Below, piece after piece: positions 45,859 through 55,411 of a stretch of 64,000 bases of DNA. A model generated the notes under the pieces. It was given only the letters and a program-made list of their open reading frames with translations, ran no database searches and was not told where the DNA came from. Made by a program: the position numbers and the translations under genes. The stretch's first letter is position 1. The number at the start of each line of letters is the position of its first letter. The stretch spans positions 457,188 to 521,187 of the forward strand of contig NZ_JAASRW010000003.1 of NCBI RefSeq assembly GCF_011761355.1, read 5' to 3'. The stretch is from Paenibacillus lupini. GTDB lineage: Bacteria; Bacillota; Bacilli; Paenibacillales; Paenibacillaceae.

Positions 45859-45903
45859 CTTCCCAGCCTCCTGTCTCCTTCCATCGTAACGTACATCCGG
45901 CAT

Positions 45904-45965
45904 GAAGTAAACGATATTTAATGTTTATTACTAATTTAACTATTTTATTAATTTTAGTTTACTTC
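45904..45965. promoter_or_regulatory. Candidate operator arms between tetR and the reductase
   Basis: GAAGTAAAC (45904-45912) and its inverse GTTTACTTC (45957-45965) flank a very AT-rich promoter region. Confidence 0.45.
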
Positions 45966-46025
45966 GTTACTAATTTGCTGTATATTTGCTGTAAACCAAT
46001 TATGTACATGAGGAGGAGAGGGAAG

Positions 46026-47027
46026 ATGCGTGCTTTTGTGACCGGAGGTACGGGATTGCTCGGCAGCAATTTGGTTCGGCTTCTTGCGGGTAAAGGTTAT
46101 GAGGTCAGGGCGCTTGTCCGGACGGCAAAGAAAGCCGAGAAGTTACTTGACGGATTGAATGTCGAGGTTGTAACAGGAGATTTGACAGATATCGAACCGT
46201 GGGCGCATCATTTGAAGGATTGCGACGTTCTCTTCCATACGGCTGCTTATTTTCGCGAAACGTTCCGGAGAGGAGATCACTGGACGTCATTAAAGCAAAT
46301 AAACGTGACCCAAACCGTTCGCTTATTTGAATATGCCGAACAGTACGGCGTAGGGAAAATCATCCATACCAGTACAAACGCGACGGTTCGTAAACGTAAG
46401 GACGGAATGCCCAGCGATGAAAGCGACCGGATGAATCCAGAGGAAGCGCTGAATTTATATGGGAAAAGCAAAGTGGTCGGTGATCTGGAAATCGATCGAT
46501 TTGCGCGGAATCACCGAACCCCGGTCGTCACCTTTTTGCCCGCATGGATGTTCGGCCCCGGCGATGCCGCACCGACCGGAAGCGGCCAGATGGTATTGAA
46601 TTTTCTCGCCGGGAAGCTGCCGGGATCTTTCCCCTCCGGTATAGATGTCGTGGATGCCAGGGACGTCGCGCATGCGATGATAATCGCTGCCGAAACCTCC
46701 ACAGGCAACGAGCGGTATATCATTTCCGGTCATTATACGAATTTGGTAGAATTGTTCGCCGTTCTTCAGAAGGTTTCCGGCGTTCAAGCACCGTCCAAAA
46801 CATTTCCGATTCCAATCGTCTATCTATCTACATGGATCAATGAACGAATAGCCGCTTTCCGAAACAAAGAGGTGGATATGTCAGTAGATGAGCTTCGCGT
46901 TATGACGGAAATGAAGCGAACAAGCGGAGCAAAGGCTGTCCATCATCTGAAGGTTACCTGCAGACCCCTGGAGGAAACCATTTGGGATACTGTAAATTGG
47001 TTTAGAGCTAATGGCAAGAATGGATAA
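46026..47027 (+). CDS. NAD-dependent epimerase/reductase (extended SDR)
   Basis: 333 aa. TGGTGLLG nucleotide motif, TGDLTD, HTAAYF, HTSTNATV and YGKSK (YxxxK). It belongs to the dihydroflavonol reductase/3-beta-HSD-like atypical SDRs that reduce aldehydes or ketones. AGGAGGAGAGGGAAG precedes the ATG. It is followed 84 nt later by a tautomerase gene, likely in one operon. Confidence 0.88.
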   Translation: MRAFVTGGTGLLGSNLVRLLAGKGYEVRALVRTAKKAEKLLDGLNVEVVTGDLTDIEPWAHHLKDCDVLFHTAAYFRETFRRGDHWTSLKQINVTQTVRLFEYAEQYGVGKIIHTSTNATVRKRKDGMPSDESDRMNPEEALNLYGKSKVVGDLEIDRFARNHRTPVVTFLPAWMFGPGDAAPTGSGQMVLNFLAGKLPGSFPSGIDVVDARDVAHAMIIAAETSTGNERYIISGHYTNLVELFAVLQKVSGVQAPSKTFPIPIVYLSTWINERIAAFRNKEVDMSVDELRVMTEMKRTSGAKAVHHLKVTCRPLEETIWDTVNWFRANGKNG

Positions 47028-47111
47028 CGGAGGGCGCGATATTAAACTTTTCGTCTTTGGTGCAAACGTCTTAACCGAGAGAGCTGAGAATAGAAAGGTG
47101 AGATGAGGGAA

Positions 47112-47501
47112 ATGGCTCAAGTAAAGATTTTTGGTTTACGGGAACATTTGAACCCGATTAAAGAAAGGTTCTCCGAGGTAATTCATTCTTGTGTGGTGGT
47201 GGCATTCAAACTACCTTCAGATAAAAAATTCCATCGTTTTTTCCCAATGGATAAGGAAGATTTTCAATTTGCACCTGGACGTACCGAAGCTTATACCGTA
47301 ATTGAAGTAAGCATCTTTGAAGGGCGTTCGGTGGAATCGAAAAAACATTTGATACGATTGCTTTTTGAACGCATTCAAAAAGAACTAAGAATTTCTTCTC
47401 AAGATATCGAAATAACGATTTTTGAAACTCCTAAATCAAATTGGGGAATTAGGGGATTACCTGGCGATGAACTCCAGCTTAATTATAATGTAAACGTGTA
47501 G
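47112..47501 (+). CDS. Tautomerase-family protein (Tautomerase_2)
   Basis: 129 aa. MAQVKIFGLREHLNPIKERF at the start and EVSIFEGRSVESKKHLIRLL centrally match the longer 4-oxalocrotonate tautomerase-like family. The usual N-terminal proline is not present after Met, so a classical Pro-1 mechanism is doubtful. An ATG three codons upstream is possible. Confidence 0.8.
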   Translation: MAQVKIFGLREHLNPIKERFSEVIHSCVVVAFKLPSDKKFHRFFPMDKEDFQFAPGRTEAYTVIEVSIFEGRSVESKKHLIRLLFERIQKELRISSQDIEITIFETPKSNWGIRGLPGDELQLNYNVNV

Positions 47502-47559
47502 AATATATACATTTTGGCAACCAGAGATGGTTGCCTTTCTTATGAATGCAGACCACCTT

Positions 47560-47662
47560 CATTGTGCTAACGGGTAACGTTGGTTGAATGACAACAGCGG
47601 CAGTCTAAGAGTGACTTTATTTTTCAGTCTTGGTCCGCCGCTGTTTTATTTTTTATGTTAGT
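47560..47662 (+). repeat. Dispersed repeat copy R17 (AACAGCGGC hairpin type)
   Basis: Box 1 GTGCTAACGGGTAACGTTGG then TTGAATGA; hairpin AACAGCGGCAG...CCGCCGCTGTT with a T-run. It continues into a flank at 47728-47755 that is shared with R21. Confidence 0.65.
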
Positions 47663-47743
47663 CAAATACTAAATTTTGAAAGCTAACTATTTTTGACCTT
47701 ATAAGCCCCTTTAAATAAAGTCGTGCAGTCTAAAACTTTATTT

Positions 47744-48190
47744 TCACTGGACACCTGTCTTTGTTCTTTCCGCCAACATAGTGATCGACTCCATGTCTTG
47801 AGCTGTTAATTGATCAAGGAAATATTTGCGTATTGCCTTAGCCACGATAGGACGGGCTTCATCCAATGCGGATTTCCCTTTAGAAGTGATGATGACCTGA
47901 ACACCGCGATCTGTTTCTAATGGTTTTCTTGTTACAAGCCCGCGTTTCTCCATCCGCGTCAGATGATGTGACAATCGGCTCTTATCCCAGTCCATCGAGT
48001 CAGCTAACTCCTGTTGACGAAGGTTGCCATTCCCAAAAATGACTAACCGATCCAATACTCCATAATCACCCTCGGATAATCCTGTGTGCTCCGACATCTC
48101 TTTAACTACGCGACCGAAAATGCTCTGAAAGGAGCCTTTCCACAAATGCCATATTTGCATTTCCTCTTCGTTTAACTCGTTCTTGTCCAT
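47744..48190 (-). CDS. MarR-family regulator
   Basis: 148 aa. Winged helix with LRQQELADSMDWDKSRLSHHL and the wing MEKRGLVTRKPLETDRGVQV in segments. Divergent from an SDR gene; two near-perfect 16-bp palindromes lie between them. The ribosome site is weak, as is common for autorepressed regulators. Confidence 0.88.
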   Translation of the reverse strand: MDKNELNEEEMQIWHLWKGSFQSIFGRVVKEMSEHTGLSEGDYGVLDRLVIFGNGNLRQQELADSMDWDKSRLSHHLTRMEKRGLVTRKPLETDRGVQVIITSKGKSALDEARPIVAKAIRKYFLDQLTAQDMESITMLAERTKTGVQ

Positions 48191-48206
48191 AGGAACATAA
48201 TAGCAT

Positions 48207-48222
48207 GGTTGACGCGTCAACC
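48207..48222. promoter_or_regulatory. MarR operator 1
   Basis: GGTTGACGCGTCAACC, a perfect 16-bp palindrome 16 bp upstream of marR; it includes a TTGAC -35-like element. Confidence 0.7.
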
Positions 48223-48244
48223 ACAATATGTTACAGTCACTAAA

Positions 48245-48260
48245 GGTTGACACGTCAACC
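48245..48260. promoter_or_regulatory. MarR operator 2
   Basis: GGTTGACACGTCAACC, identical arms, 38 bp from operator 1 centre to centre, on the SDR side. Confidence 0.7.
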
Positions 48261-48310
48261 AAAACTGTTTGACAAATATCCTACATCGATGCGAAAAGGA
48301 GAGTGTCACT

Positions 48311-49063
48311 ATGCATGACAAACCAGTCGCCTTGGTCACCGGGGCCAACAAAGGAATCGGTCTTCAAATCGCGAAGGATCTCGCGGCCAATGGCCTTACT
48401 GTACTCGTTGGATCACGCAACCTCGAGCATGGGGAGACGGCCGCGAAGAGCATCGGAGCGAATGCCCAAGCCCTCCAACTTGACGTTACGAATCAGGTCT
48501 CTATCGTCGCCGCGGCAGAACGTATCCGGAGCGAGCTCGGCCGTCTCGACGTGCTTGTAAACAACGCGGGCATCTCGCACGCCGGAAAGCCGGGCAGGCC
48601 ACTAGAGGAGGTTGCGAATTCGGGCCGCCCTAGCGTTGCGTCTCTCGACGAAGCGCGTGCTGTGTTCGAGACGAACGTGTTCGGCGTTATCGCCGTCACA
48701 CAAGCAATGCTGCCGCTCCTTCGTGAAGCGCCGGCGGGACGCATTGTAAACTTATCGAGCTCTTCCGGATCGCTAACGATCAACTCGGACCCGAACTTTC
48801 CGCATCGGTCGGTTTTCGGTGCCGTTTACAGCCCGTCGAAAACCGCCCTTAACGCGATTACGCTTGCCTTCGCCATCGAACTCGAGTCGACAGGCATTAA
48901 GGTTAACGCTGCGTGCCCGGGCTTCACAGGGACGGACCTTAACAACTTCGCGGGGACTCGAACCGTCCAACAAGCTGCACGCGAGCCTGTGCGCCTGGCG
49001 CTCCTTGACGCAAACGGTCCGACGGGCACATTCTCGAACGAGGATGGTCCGCTCCCGTGGTGA
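48311..49063 (+). CDS. Short-chain dehydrogenase/reductase (carbonyl reductase-like)
   Basis: 250 aa. TGANKGIGLQIAKDL, NNAGISHAG, NLSSSSG and YSPSK. C-terminal FSNEDGPLPW matches the group to which the SDR at 58893 also belongs (FNEQGVIPW). Strikingly GC-rich with many CG dinucleotides compared with its neighbours, which points to recent transfer. AAGGAGAG precedes the ATG. Confidence 0.88.
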   Translation: MHDKPVALVTGANKGIGLQIAKDLAANGLTVLVGSRNLEHGETAAKSIGANAQALQLDVTNQVSIVAAAERIRSELGRLDVLVNNAGISHAGKPGRPLEEVANSGRPSVASLDEARAVFETNVFGVIAVTQAMLPLLREAPAGRIVNLSSSSGSLTINSDPNFPHRSVFGAVYSPSKTALNAITLAFAIELESTGIKVNAACPGFTGTDLNNFAGTRTVQQAAREPVRLALLDANGPTGTFSNEDGPLPW

Positions 49064-49446
49064 TGATTCTGGAGGCATGACCGAAGGGATTCGCCAGGCA
49101 GTGAGTTGAGGAGCGAATGCTAGCCAGACTCTCTAAGGTCGAATGGACTTCATAATCCAGTGAAGGAAAAATACACAGCTGCTTTATTGGCAATGAAGCG
49201 GATGCCCCCCTATCCTTCGAGAAGTTTGCTCAGGATGGTACCGTAAAGTATCCTTTTGAATTACAGCCGTGAGGAGCCTATTACGGTGAGATCTAAGATA
49301 AGTTCGGAGTCAGGTGCATTTTAATTTCGCTTTAAAGATGCTACGGAGAGCTTTATCAGTATTAAGGGCAAGTTTTTGCTTTGTCGAAGGAGCAGAAAAT
49401 GGTACACGGAAACCTGCAATACTCATAAATAAGAAACCATATCGTT
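49064..49446. other. Spacer with small gene relics
   Basis: 49150-49272 reads SCFIGNEADAPLSFEKFAQD then GTVKYPFELQP, resembling a piece of a SnoaL/NTF2-like protein. No intact gene is seen. Confidence 0.3.
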
Positions 49447-49545
49447 GCGAGGGACTAGGAACATTAGATCAAGAAAGACACTACGGCAGCCCATCATACA
49501 TGAGCTGCCGTTTTGTTAACTAAGGGCAGGATACTCCAACTATCT
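49447..49545 (+). repeat. Dispersed repeat copy R18 (full)
   Basis: Diverged box 1 (GGGACTAGGAACATTAGAT); hairpin ACGGCAGC...GAGCTGCCGTTTTG; box 2 AACTAAGGGCAGGATACTCC. Confidence 0.65.
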
Positions 49546-49613
49546 TTTAATTGTATTGCGAACGTAAGTTCTGATATAATGTAACGATAAATTGAAGTCG
49601 AAAGGAAGCAGCT

Positions 49614-50084
49614 ATGAACGCTATAGAAGCTATCGTTCAGAATTTAAATGAGATTCGACGCAGAAGCATGATTATTTGGGGAAGTATTCCGCATGAGTTT
49701 TTGGACTGGAGACCGGATTCAGAAGCAATGAGTATAAAAGAGATGATCCGCCATGTCCTGGATAGTGAACATTATTACCATCTTGCCTTGCTGAATGAAG
49801 GAAGTCTAACCGCTTATGAATCCCCTTATGAGGCTCGTACTTTTACAACAATCCAAGAGGAACTCAACTTTTCAGAATCCTATCGGAATCAATTTATGGA
49901 TACAGTAAAATCCTATACACAAGAGGATTTAACAAGAATCCAGATTGATAGAAAAGACGTAGGTTACATTCGATCATTAGGCGACATGCTTTTGAGAATT
50001 GCTTACCATGAAGCAGTCCATTCAGGTCAACTTTTAGATTATTTAAGATTAGCCGGATTAAAGCGGCCAAAGGTATGGGATTGA
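49614..50084 (+). CDS. DinB-family protein
   Basis: 156 aa, four-helix DinB/YfiT-like fold. Putative metal ligands are the His of IRHVLDSEHYYH and of YHEAVHSGQL. Such proteins include thiol transferases acting with bacillithiol. GAAAGGAAG precedes the ATG. Confidence 0.85.
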   Translation: MNAIEAIVQNLNEIRRRSMIIWGSIPHEFLDWRPDSEAMSIKEMIRHVLDSEHYYHLALLNEGSLTAYESPYEARTFTTIQEELNFSESYRNQFMDTVKSYTQEDLTRIQIDRKDVGYIRSLGDMLLRIAYHEAVHSGQLLDYLRLAGLKRPKVWD

Positions 50085-50099
50085 AGTTTAAGAAAGATA

Positions 50100-50158
50100 G
50101 ATTGAGCTAACTGGGAACGGTAGTTAGGGAGCTTGCTCCGCGGCAACTCTTTTTTTGT
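50100..50158 (+). repeat. Dispersed repeat copy R19 (box 1 + hairpin remnant)
   Basis: TTGAGCTAACTGGGAACGGT then AGTTAGG; a shortened hairpin GAGC...GCTC region with seven T; box 2 missing. Confidence 0.6.
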
Positions 50159-50275
50159 TCATTCTAGTAATGGTCTATCTAATACGTGTTAAAGGCCATC
50201 CCGCCAAGGATGGCCAAAAGTTTGCCGTTTCAAACAATGCGGAGATCCGAACTGTAAGTATCGAGTCGCTCGCCT

Positions 50276-51121
50276 TTATTTGCCGAGACTAATGATATAC
50301 TCTACGGTTTGCGGATCAGAGTGGGAGAAAAATAAACTTTCTCCTGTATCGAGTGCAGCTATTTTCTCCATTTCCTCCGCTGTCAGAGTAAAGTCAAATA
50401 CTTTATAGTTTTCTTCCATTCTATTCTTATTGACTGTTTTGGGAATAACTACTACGTCTCTCTGAATCAAGAAGCGCAAAGCAACCTGAGCTGTAGATTT
50501 GTTATATTTATCACCGATTTCTTGTAAGGTTGGGTTCGTGAATAAATTGTTTTTTCCTTCTGCAAAAGGACCCCAGGATTCAATCTGCGTATTGTATTTT
50601 TTCATAAGCTCATGTGCTGCTGCCTGCTGATTAAAGACATGAGTTTCCACCTGATTCACAGCTGGCACCACTTCGCTGAACTCAACTAGATCTACATATC
50701 TGTCCGGATAGAAGTTGCTAATCCCGATCGCTCTGATTTTACCCTCTTTATAGAGTTCCTCCATCGCACGGTACGTTCCATAGTAATCATTAAATGGTTG
50801 ATGGATCAGGACCAGGTCTAGATAATTAAGCTGGAGTTTCTCCATGGATGTCTGGATGGATGCTTTTGCTTTGTCATAACCAGCATTGGAAATCCAAACT
50901 TTAGTGGTGATGAAGAACTCTTCTCTTGGCACTCCACTTTTTTTGATTGCGCGGCCTACTGCTTCTTCATTCTGGTAGACCTGTGCGGTATCAATGGAAC
51001 GATAACCCACGCTAATCGCATCAAGTACGCATCTTTCACATTCCTCTGGATCTTGAATCTGATAAACCCCAAAGCCTAAGATTGGCATGCTTACTCCATT
51101 GTTTAAAGTAACAAATTCCAT
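50276..51121 (-). CDS. Aldo/keto reductase (2,5-diketogluconate reductase-like)
   Basis: 281 aa. Catalytic tetrad visible: Asp44 and Tyr49 (SIDTAQVY), Lys74 (TTKVW), His107 (LVLIHQPF). NADPH-site segment [10 protein letters not shown]. Bacterial AKR of this type reduce aldehydes such as methylglyoxal. Divergent from a MerR regulator, an arrangement known for AdhR-like aldehyde-responsive systems. GGAGGAATTGAA precedes the ATG. Confidence 0.92.
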   Translation of the reverse strand: MEFVTLNNGVSMPILGFGVYQIQDPEECERCVLDAISVGYRSIDTAQVYQNEEAVGRAIKKSGVPREEFFITTKVWISNAGYDKAKASIQTSMEKLQLNYLDLVLIHQPFNDYYGTYRAMEELYKEGKIRAIGISNFYPDRYVDLVEFSEVVPAVNQVETHVFNQQAAAHELMKKYNTQIESWGPFAEGKNNLFTNPTLQEIGDKYNKSTAQVALRFLIQRDVVVIPKTVNKNRMEENYKVFDFTLTAEEMEKIAALDTGESLFFSHSDPQTVEYIISLGK

Positions 51122-51183
51122 TTCAATTCCTCCAATTTTTTTGATTTATTGGTCTTTCAACTGCTACAATTAGCATATTACAC

Positions 51184-51202
51184 CCTTCGTGTTACACGAA
51201 GG
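51184..51202. promoter_or_regulatory. MerR-type operator between the reductase and merR
   Basis: CCTTCGTGTTACACGAAGG, perfect 8-bp arms around TTA, resembling sites of AdhR-like MerR regulators. Confidence 0.6.
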
Positions 51203-51241
51203 CAAGAGGAATCTGATTATTTTTTTATTAGGAGGAATTTC

Positions 51242-51691
51242 ATGTACACGGTAAAAGAAGTAGCGAAAATGCTTGACTTAAGCGAGCATGCCATTCGGTT
51301 CTACACGGATAAAGGATTGATACCTAGCCTACTGCGAGATAAAAATAACAACCGGCTATTCAATGAGGAATCCGTCAATTGGCTTATTGGAGTAAAGATA
51401 TTAAAACAATGCGGGATGTCTATCGAAGATATTAAAACCTATGCAGATCTTTGCATAAAAGGCGATTCTACCATTCAGGAACGCTACGAGATCATTATAA
51501 GGCAAAAAGAACATGCCCACTTTCAATTGCAGGCAACGAGAAAAACAGTTGATTATTTGGAAGCGAAATCCAACTATTACCTTAACATTATAGAGGGTGT
51601 AATTGCGGATAGCTCCAACCCCGCTAAATGGCCACTTAAGTATGAATTAAATGAAGTTTGGGACACGATCAAACAAGTTGGAGCCAAATGA
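51242..51691 (+). CDS. MerR-family regulator (AdhR-like)
   Basis: 149 aa. MYTVKEVAKMLDLSEHAIRF begins the winged helix-turn-helix; a coiled dimerisation helix follows (EIIIRQKEHAHFQLQATRKT). No heavy-metal cysteine motif. GGAGGAATTTC precedes the ATG; the 31 upstream codons lack support. Confidence 0.87.
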   Translation: MYTVKEVAKMLDLSEHAIRFYTDKGLIPSLLRDKNNNRLFNEESVNWLIGVKILKQCGMSIEDIKTYADLCIKGDSTIQERYEIIIRQKEHAHFQLQATRKTVDYLEAKSNYYLNIIEGVIADSSNPAKWPLKYELNEVWDTIKQVGAK

Positions 51692-52458
51692 CGTTGTTCA
51701 CGCAATTGCAAAGCAGGGCAGAAGGTAGTCAATAGTCACTGCTAGCTCATTGTCCGCCGGTAGATGATCCGAGAATCATGCTGATCAGTGCACTTAAGTC
51801 ATCCTCCACAGAAAGCTCGCGAATGATCGTTGTCGGAAGTCCATCCTCCATGCGCCAGACGAAGTTATACAGAGCGGGTTTTCTTTCCTTTACTCGACGC
51901 AGAACGACCGATCCGTGATTATCATACACGGTCCCGGAAGGGCTGTGATATCGTTAAGCACAGCGGAAAGAGATTGCCCAAATGGCCGCCGTTCCTGGTT
52001 CATGCCAGGAACGTACCGCCTCCCTGTTCCTGGCGCCAGCCGGGAACTTTCCTTCTTCGGGGTCTTCCCGAAGGGCTTCGGAACACAAGGAGGAAAGCTG
52101 GCCGATGGAACCTACGAGCTCTTGGCCTGGTTGCTCTTCGTCAGGCTTAGAGCCAGTTGTTCGCTCGGCCGGCCCGACTGTATGAGCTGGGGGATCCAAA
52201 AAAAAAGCTTCTGCAGACCCTTATTGGGCTCACAGAAGCATTAGACTGTTTAACACGTATTCAAAAAAGATCCCGTTTTCTCTGCTCTAAATCCGCCGTT
52301 ATTCCTTTGCCTCTACGCTCCTCGTACAATCCTCGCGTAGACTCCTTCAGATTCTCCAGCACCAGGTCCAGCATACGATCAGCTGCCGAAACAAAGAGCG
52401 GCCGGAGCAGATTCTTCGAATTTTCGAGACGAAGGCTGATAGCAACTGCGCTCTTTGT
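51692..52458. other. Gene-poor stretch with minus-strand gene tails
   Basis: Minus strand 51747-51929 holds a 60-codon frame (VKERKPALYNFVWRMEDGLP) and 52263-52450 a headless frame ending DRMLDLVLENLKESTRGLYE ... QRKRDLF. Neither is recognised; both look like C-terminal fragments. 51950-52190 is GC-richer and without a clear gene. Confidence 0.35.
52198..52245 (-). terminator. Intrinsic terminator on the minus strand
   Basis: GCTTCTG / CAGAAGC with a 21-base loop, followed on the minus strand by nine T. It ends the LysR transcript or the gene tail at 52263. Confidence 0.65.
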
Positions 52459-53358
52459 TCAAAGTGACCATTCAAAATTGGCAGCGGATGGCGTGTAAAG
52501 CGGATTGTTCTCCTTCAGCATCTCGATAAATTTTGCCAGTGCACCGGTCAGCAGCGAATCTTTATGGCGGATGAAAAAGGTTTTGGTGCTGCCGAACTCC
52601 GGCGGAACCGGAAAGGTCTTGAGCAGTCCTTTTTCCTCATAATTTTGGACCACGGAATGGGGCAGGAAGGCGACACCAAGGTCGGCAAGCACGCCTTGAA
52701 TAATCGAATCCAGATAGTTGAAGTCCATGTACCGGACCTGACTGATTCCCTGAAACTTCAGCCAGCTTTCCAGCCGGCTCCGGTTGGGACAGCCGCTTGG
52801 ATTCATCAGAAAAGGCTTGGCATAAAGGCTTTTGATATTCTTGTATTCGGGACGTGAAACGATAACCAGCTCTTCGGTGATCTCCAGCTCTTTTACGAGA
52901 TTGCTGTCATTGATTTCCGGAAGCCTCACAAAAGCGCCATCCAGCTCATAATGGAGCACCTTACCGAGCAAACATTCCGCCTCTCCAGTAAACAGGGACA
53001 AATTCACGTCGGGATAGGATTTGTAGTACTGGGTCAGCAGCTTGGGAAGGTGGAGCGAGGAAATGTTGGCATACGCACCAAGCTCCAGATTGCCCGAAGG
53101 CAATTCCGTCTCGGCCATAAATTTCTCAGCCTGGTCCAGCAGATGCAAAATCTGCTCGGCATACGTCAGCAGCTTGCTGCCTGCAGGTGTCAGAATCATG
53201 CCGCGCTGCCGGTAAAATAACGCTGTCCCTACCTCCGACTCCAGCTGCTGTATACGGGCCGTCACATTTGACTGTACATAACCCAAAATCGCAGCTGCCT
53301 TCGTAATACTTCCCTCCCGGGCAACCGCCCGGAATATTCTCAGCTCTGCGCTCTCCAT
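52459..53358 (-). CDS. LysR-family regulator
   Basis: 299 aa. N-terminal LysR helix-turn-helix GSITKAAAILGYVQSNVTAR; effector domain from about residue 90. GAGGGGGAG precedes the ATG. Divergent from a quinone reductase-nitroreductase pair that it probably activates. Confidence 0.9.
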   Translation of the reverse strand: MESAELRIFRAVAREGSITKAAAILGYVQSNVTARIQQLESEVGTALFYRQRGMILTPAGSKLLTYAEQILHLLDQAEKFMAETELPSGNLELGAYANISSLHLPKLLTQYYKSYPDVNLSLFTGEAECLLGKVLHYELDGAFVRLPEINDSNLVKELEITEELVIVSRPEYKNIKSLYAKPFLMNPSGCPNRSRLESWLKFQGISQVRYMDFNYLDSIIQGVLADLGVAFLPHSVVQNYEEKGLLKTFPVPPEFGSTKTFFIRHKDSLLTGALAKFIEMLKENNPLYTPSAANFEWSL

Positions 53359-53544
53359 TTCATACTCCCCCTCACTTGTATCACTAAAAACGAAACATAC
53401 TATCGTTTATATTCATTTTACGTGATGCAAGAAGCGCTGTAAACTACAGACGGGTCCTGAAAATGGAATAGCAGGCCTGAAGGAAGCGAGGCAATGGCTG
53501 ACCGCACAAAGAAAATAAATTTACATTTGAGAGGAAGTGTCTAT

Positions 53545-54084
53545 ATGAAAACTTTAATTATTGTTGCACACCCCGATTTGCAGGCTTCGCGGATTAACCG
53601 CGCCTGGGTGGAGGAATTGTCCAAGCAGGAGAATGTAACGGTTCATTCCCTTTACAATGAATACCCGAGCGGAGCAATTGACGTCAAACACGAGCAGGAA
53701 CTGTTGGACAGCCATGACCGGGTGATTTTTCAATATCCATTTTACTTTTACAGTACGCCGCCGCTTCTCACACAATGGTTTAATGATGTGCTTGAAGTAG
53801 GCTGGGCGTTTGGCCCAGGCGGGGACCATATGCGCGGCAAACAAATCGGCATTGCTATTTCGGCGGGCGGAACTGCCGCAGCCTATCAGGACGGGGGTCA
53901 CAATTTGTTTACCATCCAGGACCTTACGAAGCCGATGGCTTCGATCGCCAATTACGTGCATGCAGATTATCTCCCGCTATTTGTTCTGCATGGCGTCAAT
54001 AACGTGACAGACGAGGAGCTGGCAGCAAGCCGGGCCGCTTACGTCAACCATTTGGCTGCCGTAGAACCTGTTGTTTATAAATAA
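53545..54084 (+). CDS. Flavodoxin-fold NAD(P)H oxidoreductase (YwrO/KefF family)
   Basis: 179 aa. KTLIIVAHPDLQASRINRAW, FQYPFYFYSTPPLLTQWFND and FGPGGDHMRGKQIGIAISAG, a paralogue of the protein at 24388. Predicted FMN/FAD-dependent quinone reductase. AGAGGAAG precedes the ATG. First gene of a pair with the nitroreductase. Confidence 0.9.
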   Translation: MKTLIIVAHPDLQASRINRAWVEELSKQENVTVHSLYNEYPSGAIDVKHEQELLDSHDRVIFQYPFYFYSTPPLLTQWFNDVLEVGWAFGPGGDHMRGKQIGIAISAGGTAAAYQDGGHNLFTIQDLTKPMASIANYVHADYLPLFVLHGVNNVTDEELAASRAAYVNHLAAVEPVVYK

Positions 54085-54165
54085 AGGAGATATGGTTTTA
54101 ACTGAAGAAGCAGCGGATATTTCGGTATCCGCGGGATAAAACAACAAACAAGGGAGAGTGTGGAT

Positions 54166-54837
54166 ATGGCTATCATGAGAGAAATCAGCAAAGAACAGGT
54201 GCTGGCAGCAATGCAGAACAGACATGCGACAAAAGTGTTTGACTCGGCCCGGTTAATAAGCGGCTTGGATGCTCAGTATATTTTGGAAGCAGGCAGATTA
54301 TCGCCAAGTTCCTTGGGCCTTGAGCCGTGGAAATTTGTCGTGGTGCAAAATCGTCAACTTAGGAACAAGCTCAAGCAGTTAGCGCCTGGGGCACAAGGAA
54401 AACTGGATACTGCCAGCCATTTTGTTATTATTTTGGCCAGAACAAATGTTCAGTATAATTCCCCTTATGTGCTGGATCATATGAGACAAGTACAGCAAAT
54501 GCCGGAGGAGGTTGTACAATATATATCCGGTTTTTTAAAGGAGTTTCAACAAGTGCGCGGATTGCTGGACGATGCGCGGCTACTGTATGAATGGTCCGCA
54601 AAGCAAGCATATATTGCATTAGGCAATATGATGACGGCTGCAGCGTTAATCGGAATTGATTCATGCCCGATTGAGGGATTTGATAATGCGGAAGTTGACC
54701 GCATACTGGCAGATGAAGGCCTACTGGAGAACGGAAACTTTCAAAGTGCTGTTATGATGGCGTTAGGCTACCGGCAAGAAGAGCCAAAGCGTTCCAAAAC
54801 GAGAAGTGATATAGAAAAGCTTGTAGCATGGCGCTGA
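54166..54837 (+). CDS. Nitroreductase-family NAD(P)H oxidoreductase
   Basis: 223 aa. FMN-binding blocks QNRHATKVFD and LSPSSLGLEPWKFV near the N-terminus and GNMMTAAALIGIDSCPIEGF in the C-terminal half. Reduces nitroaromatics, quinones or enones. GGGAGAG lies 7 nt before the chosen ATG; a GTG 6 nt upstream is possible. Confidence 0.9.
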   Translation: MAIMREISKEQVLAAMQNRHATKVFDSARLISGLDAQYILEAGRLSPSSLGLEPWKFVVVQNRQLRNKLKQLAPGAQGKLDTASHFVIILARTNVQYNSPYVLDHMRQVQQMPEEVVQYISGFLKEFQQVRGLLDDARLLYEWSAKQAYIALGNMMTAAALIGIDSCPIEGFDNAEVDRILADEGLLENGNFQSAVMMALGYRQEEPKRSKTRSDIEKLVAWR

Positions 54838-54879
54838 CAGAAGAGCCTTGTAAAAACCATGCCTTGGTATAAAATACAG

Positions 54880-55290
54880 ATCGAATTGATAAACAGATAT
54901 CCCTAAATAAAAGCAGTCCATCCTCCAATTTCACCATCCGTTTTACATTTACTACAAATGCAGTTAGGATCAGTACCATTTTATACGGGGATTCATATCG
55001 CGGGATAACATATGATACCTTCAAGATAAATATGATCTCTGATGAAGTGACTGAGATTGGAATAAAAGAAACTATTCGGAGACTCCACATAGTTGATTCA
55101 GAAGACGAGATTGAGAGCAAATACGGTCCGTCAATTGTTCTAGAGAAATTCGAAAATACCAAAGTCTATATTTACGCTTTTCCGGATAAACAACTGCAAA
55201 TGAAAGTGAGAGATAGGAATTTCCTACTACAGGTAACATTCAGTTTTGATTCTGGAAGGCTACTTTTAAGTCGAGCTAAAGCGTCTTTCT
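54880..55290 (+). pseudogene. Truncated gene, unidentified (possible secreted protein)
   Basis: One open frame from about 54870 reads NFTIRFTFTTNAVRIS ... ITYDTFKINMISDEVTEIGI ... IESKYGPSIVLEKFENTKVY ... LLQVTFSF and then runs into repeat R22. An internal ATG at 55032 could start a 117-aa product. The SKYGPS/KVYIY pattern recalls small lipoprotein domains; not assigned. Confidence 0.4.
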
Positions 55291-55316
55291 TCTTTTTTAG
55301 GTACATCTTCGCAGAC

Positions 55317-55411
55317 TTTACGTTAAGAGGAACGATAGTTAAATTTCAATTAAGCTGCGATTACAAAAACCGGGTTTCCTTGTAGGAGTAAAGGGGCCGG
55401 TTTTTTTCATG
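55317..55411 (+). repeat. Dispersed repeat copy R22
   Basis: Box 1 CGTTAAGAGGAACGATAGTT; hairpin AAAACCGG...CCGGTTTTTTT; the GGAGTAAAGGGG in the loop resembles the middle of box 2. Confidence 0.5.

Noticed and set aside
51950-52190. GC-rich ORFs in several frames
   Set aside because: Frames overlap on both strands without ribosome sites or family features.
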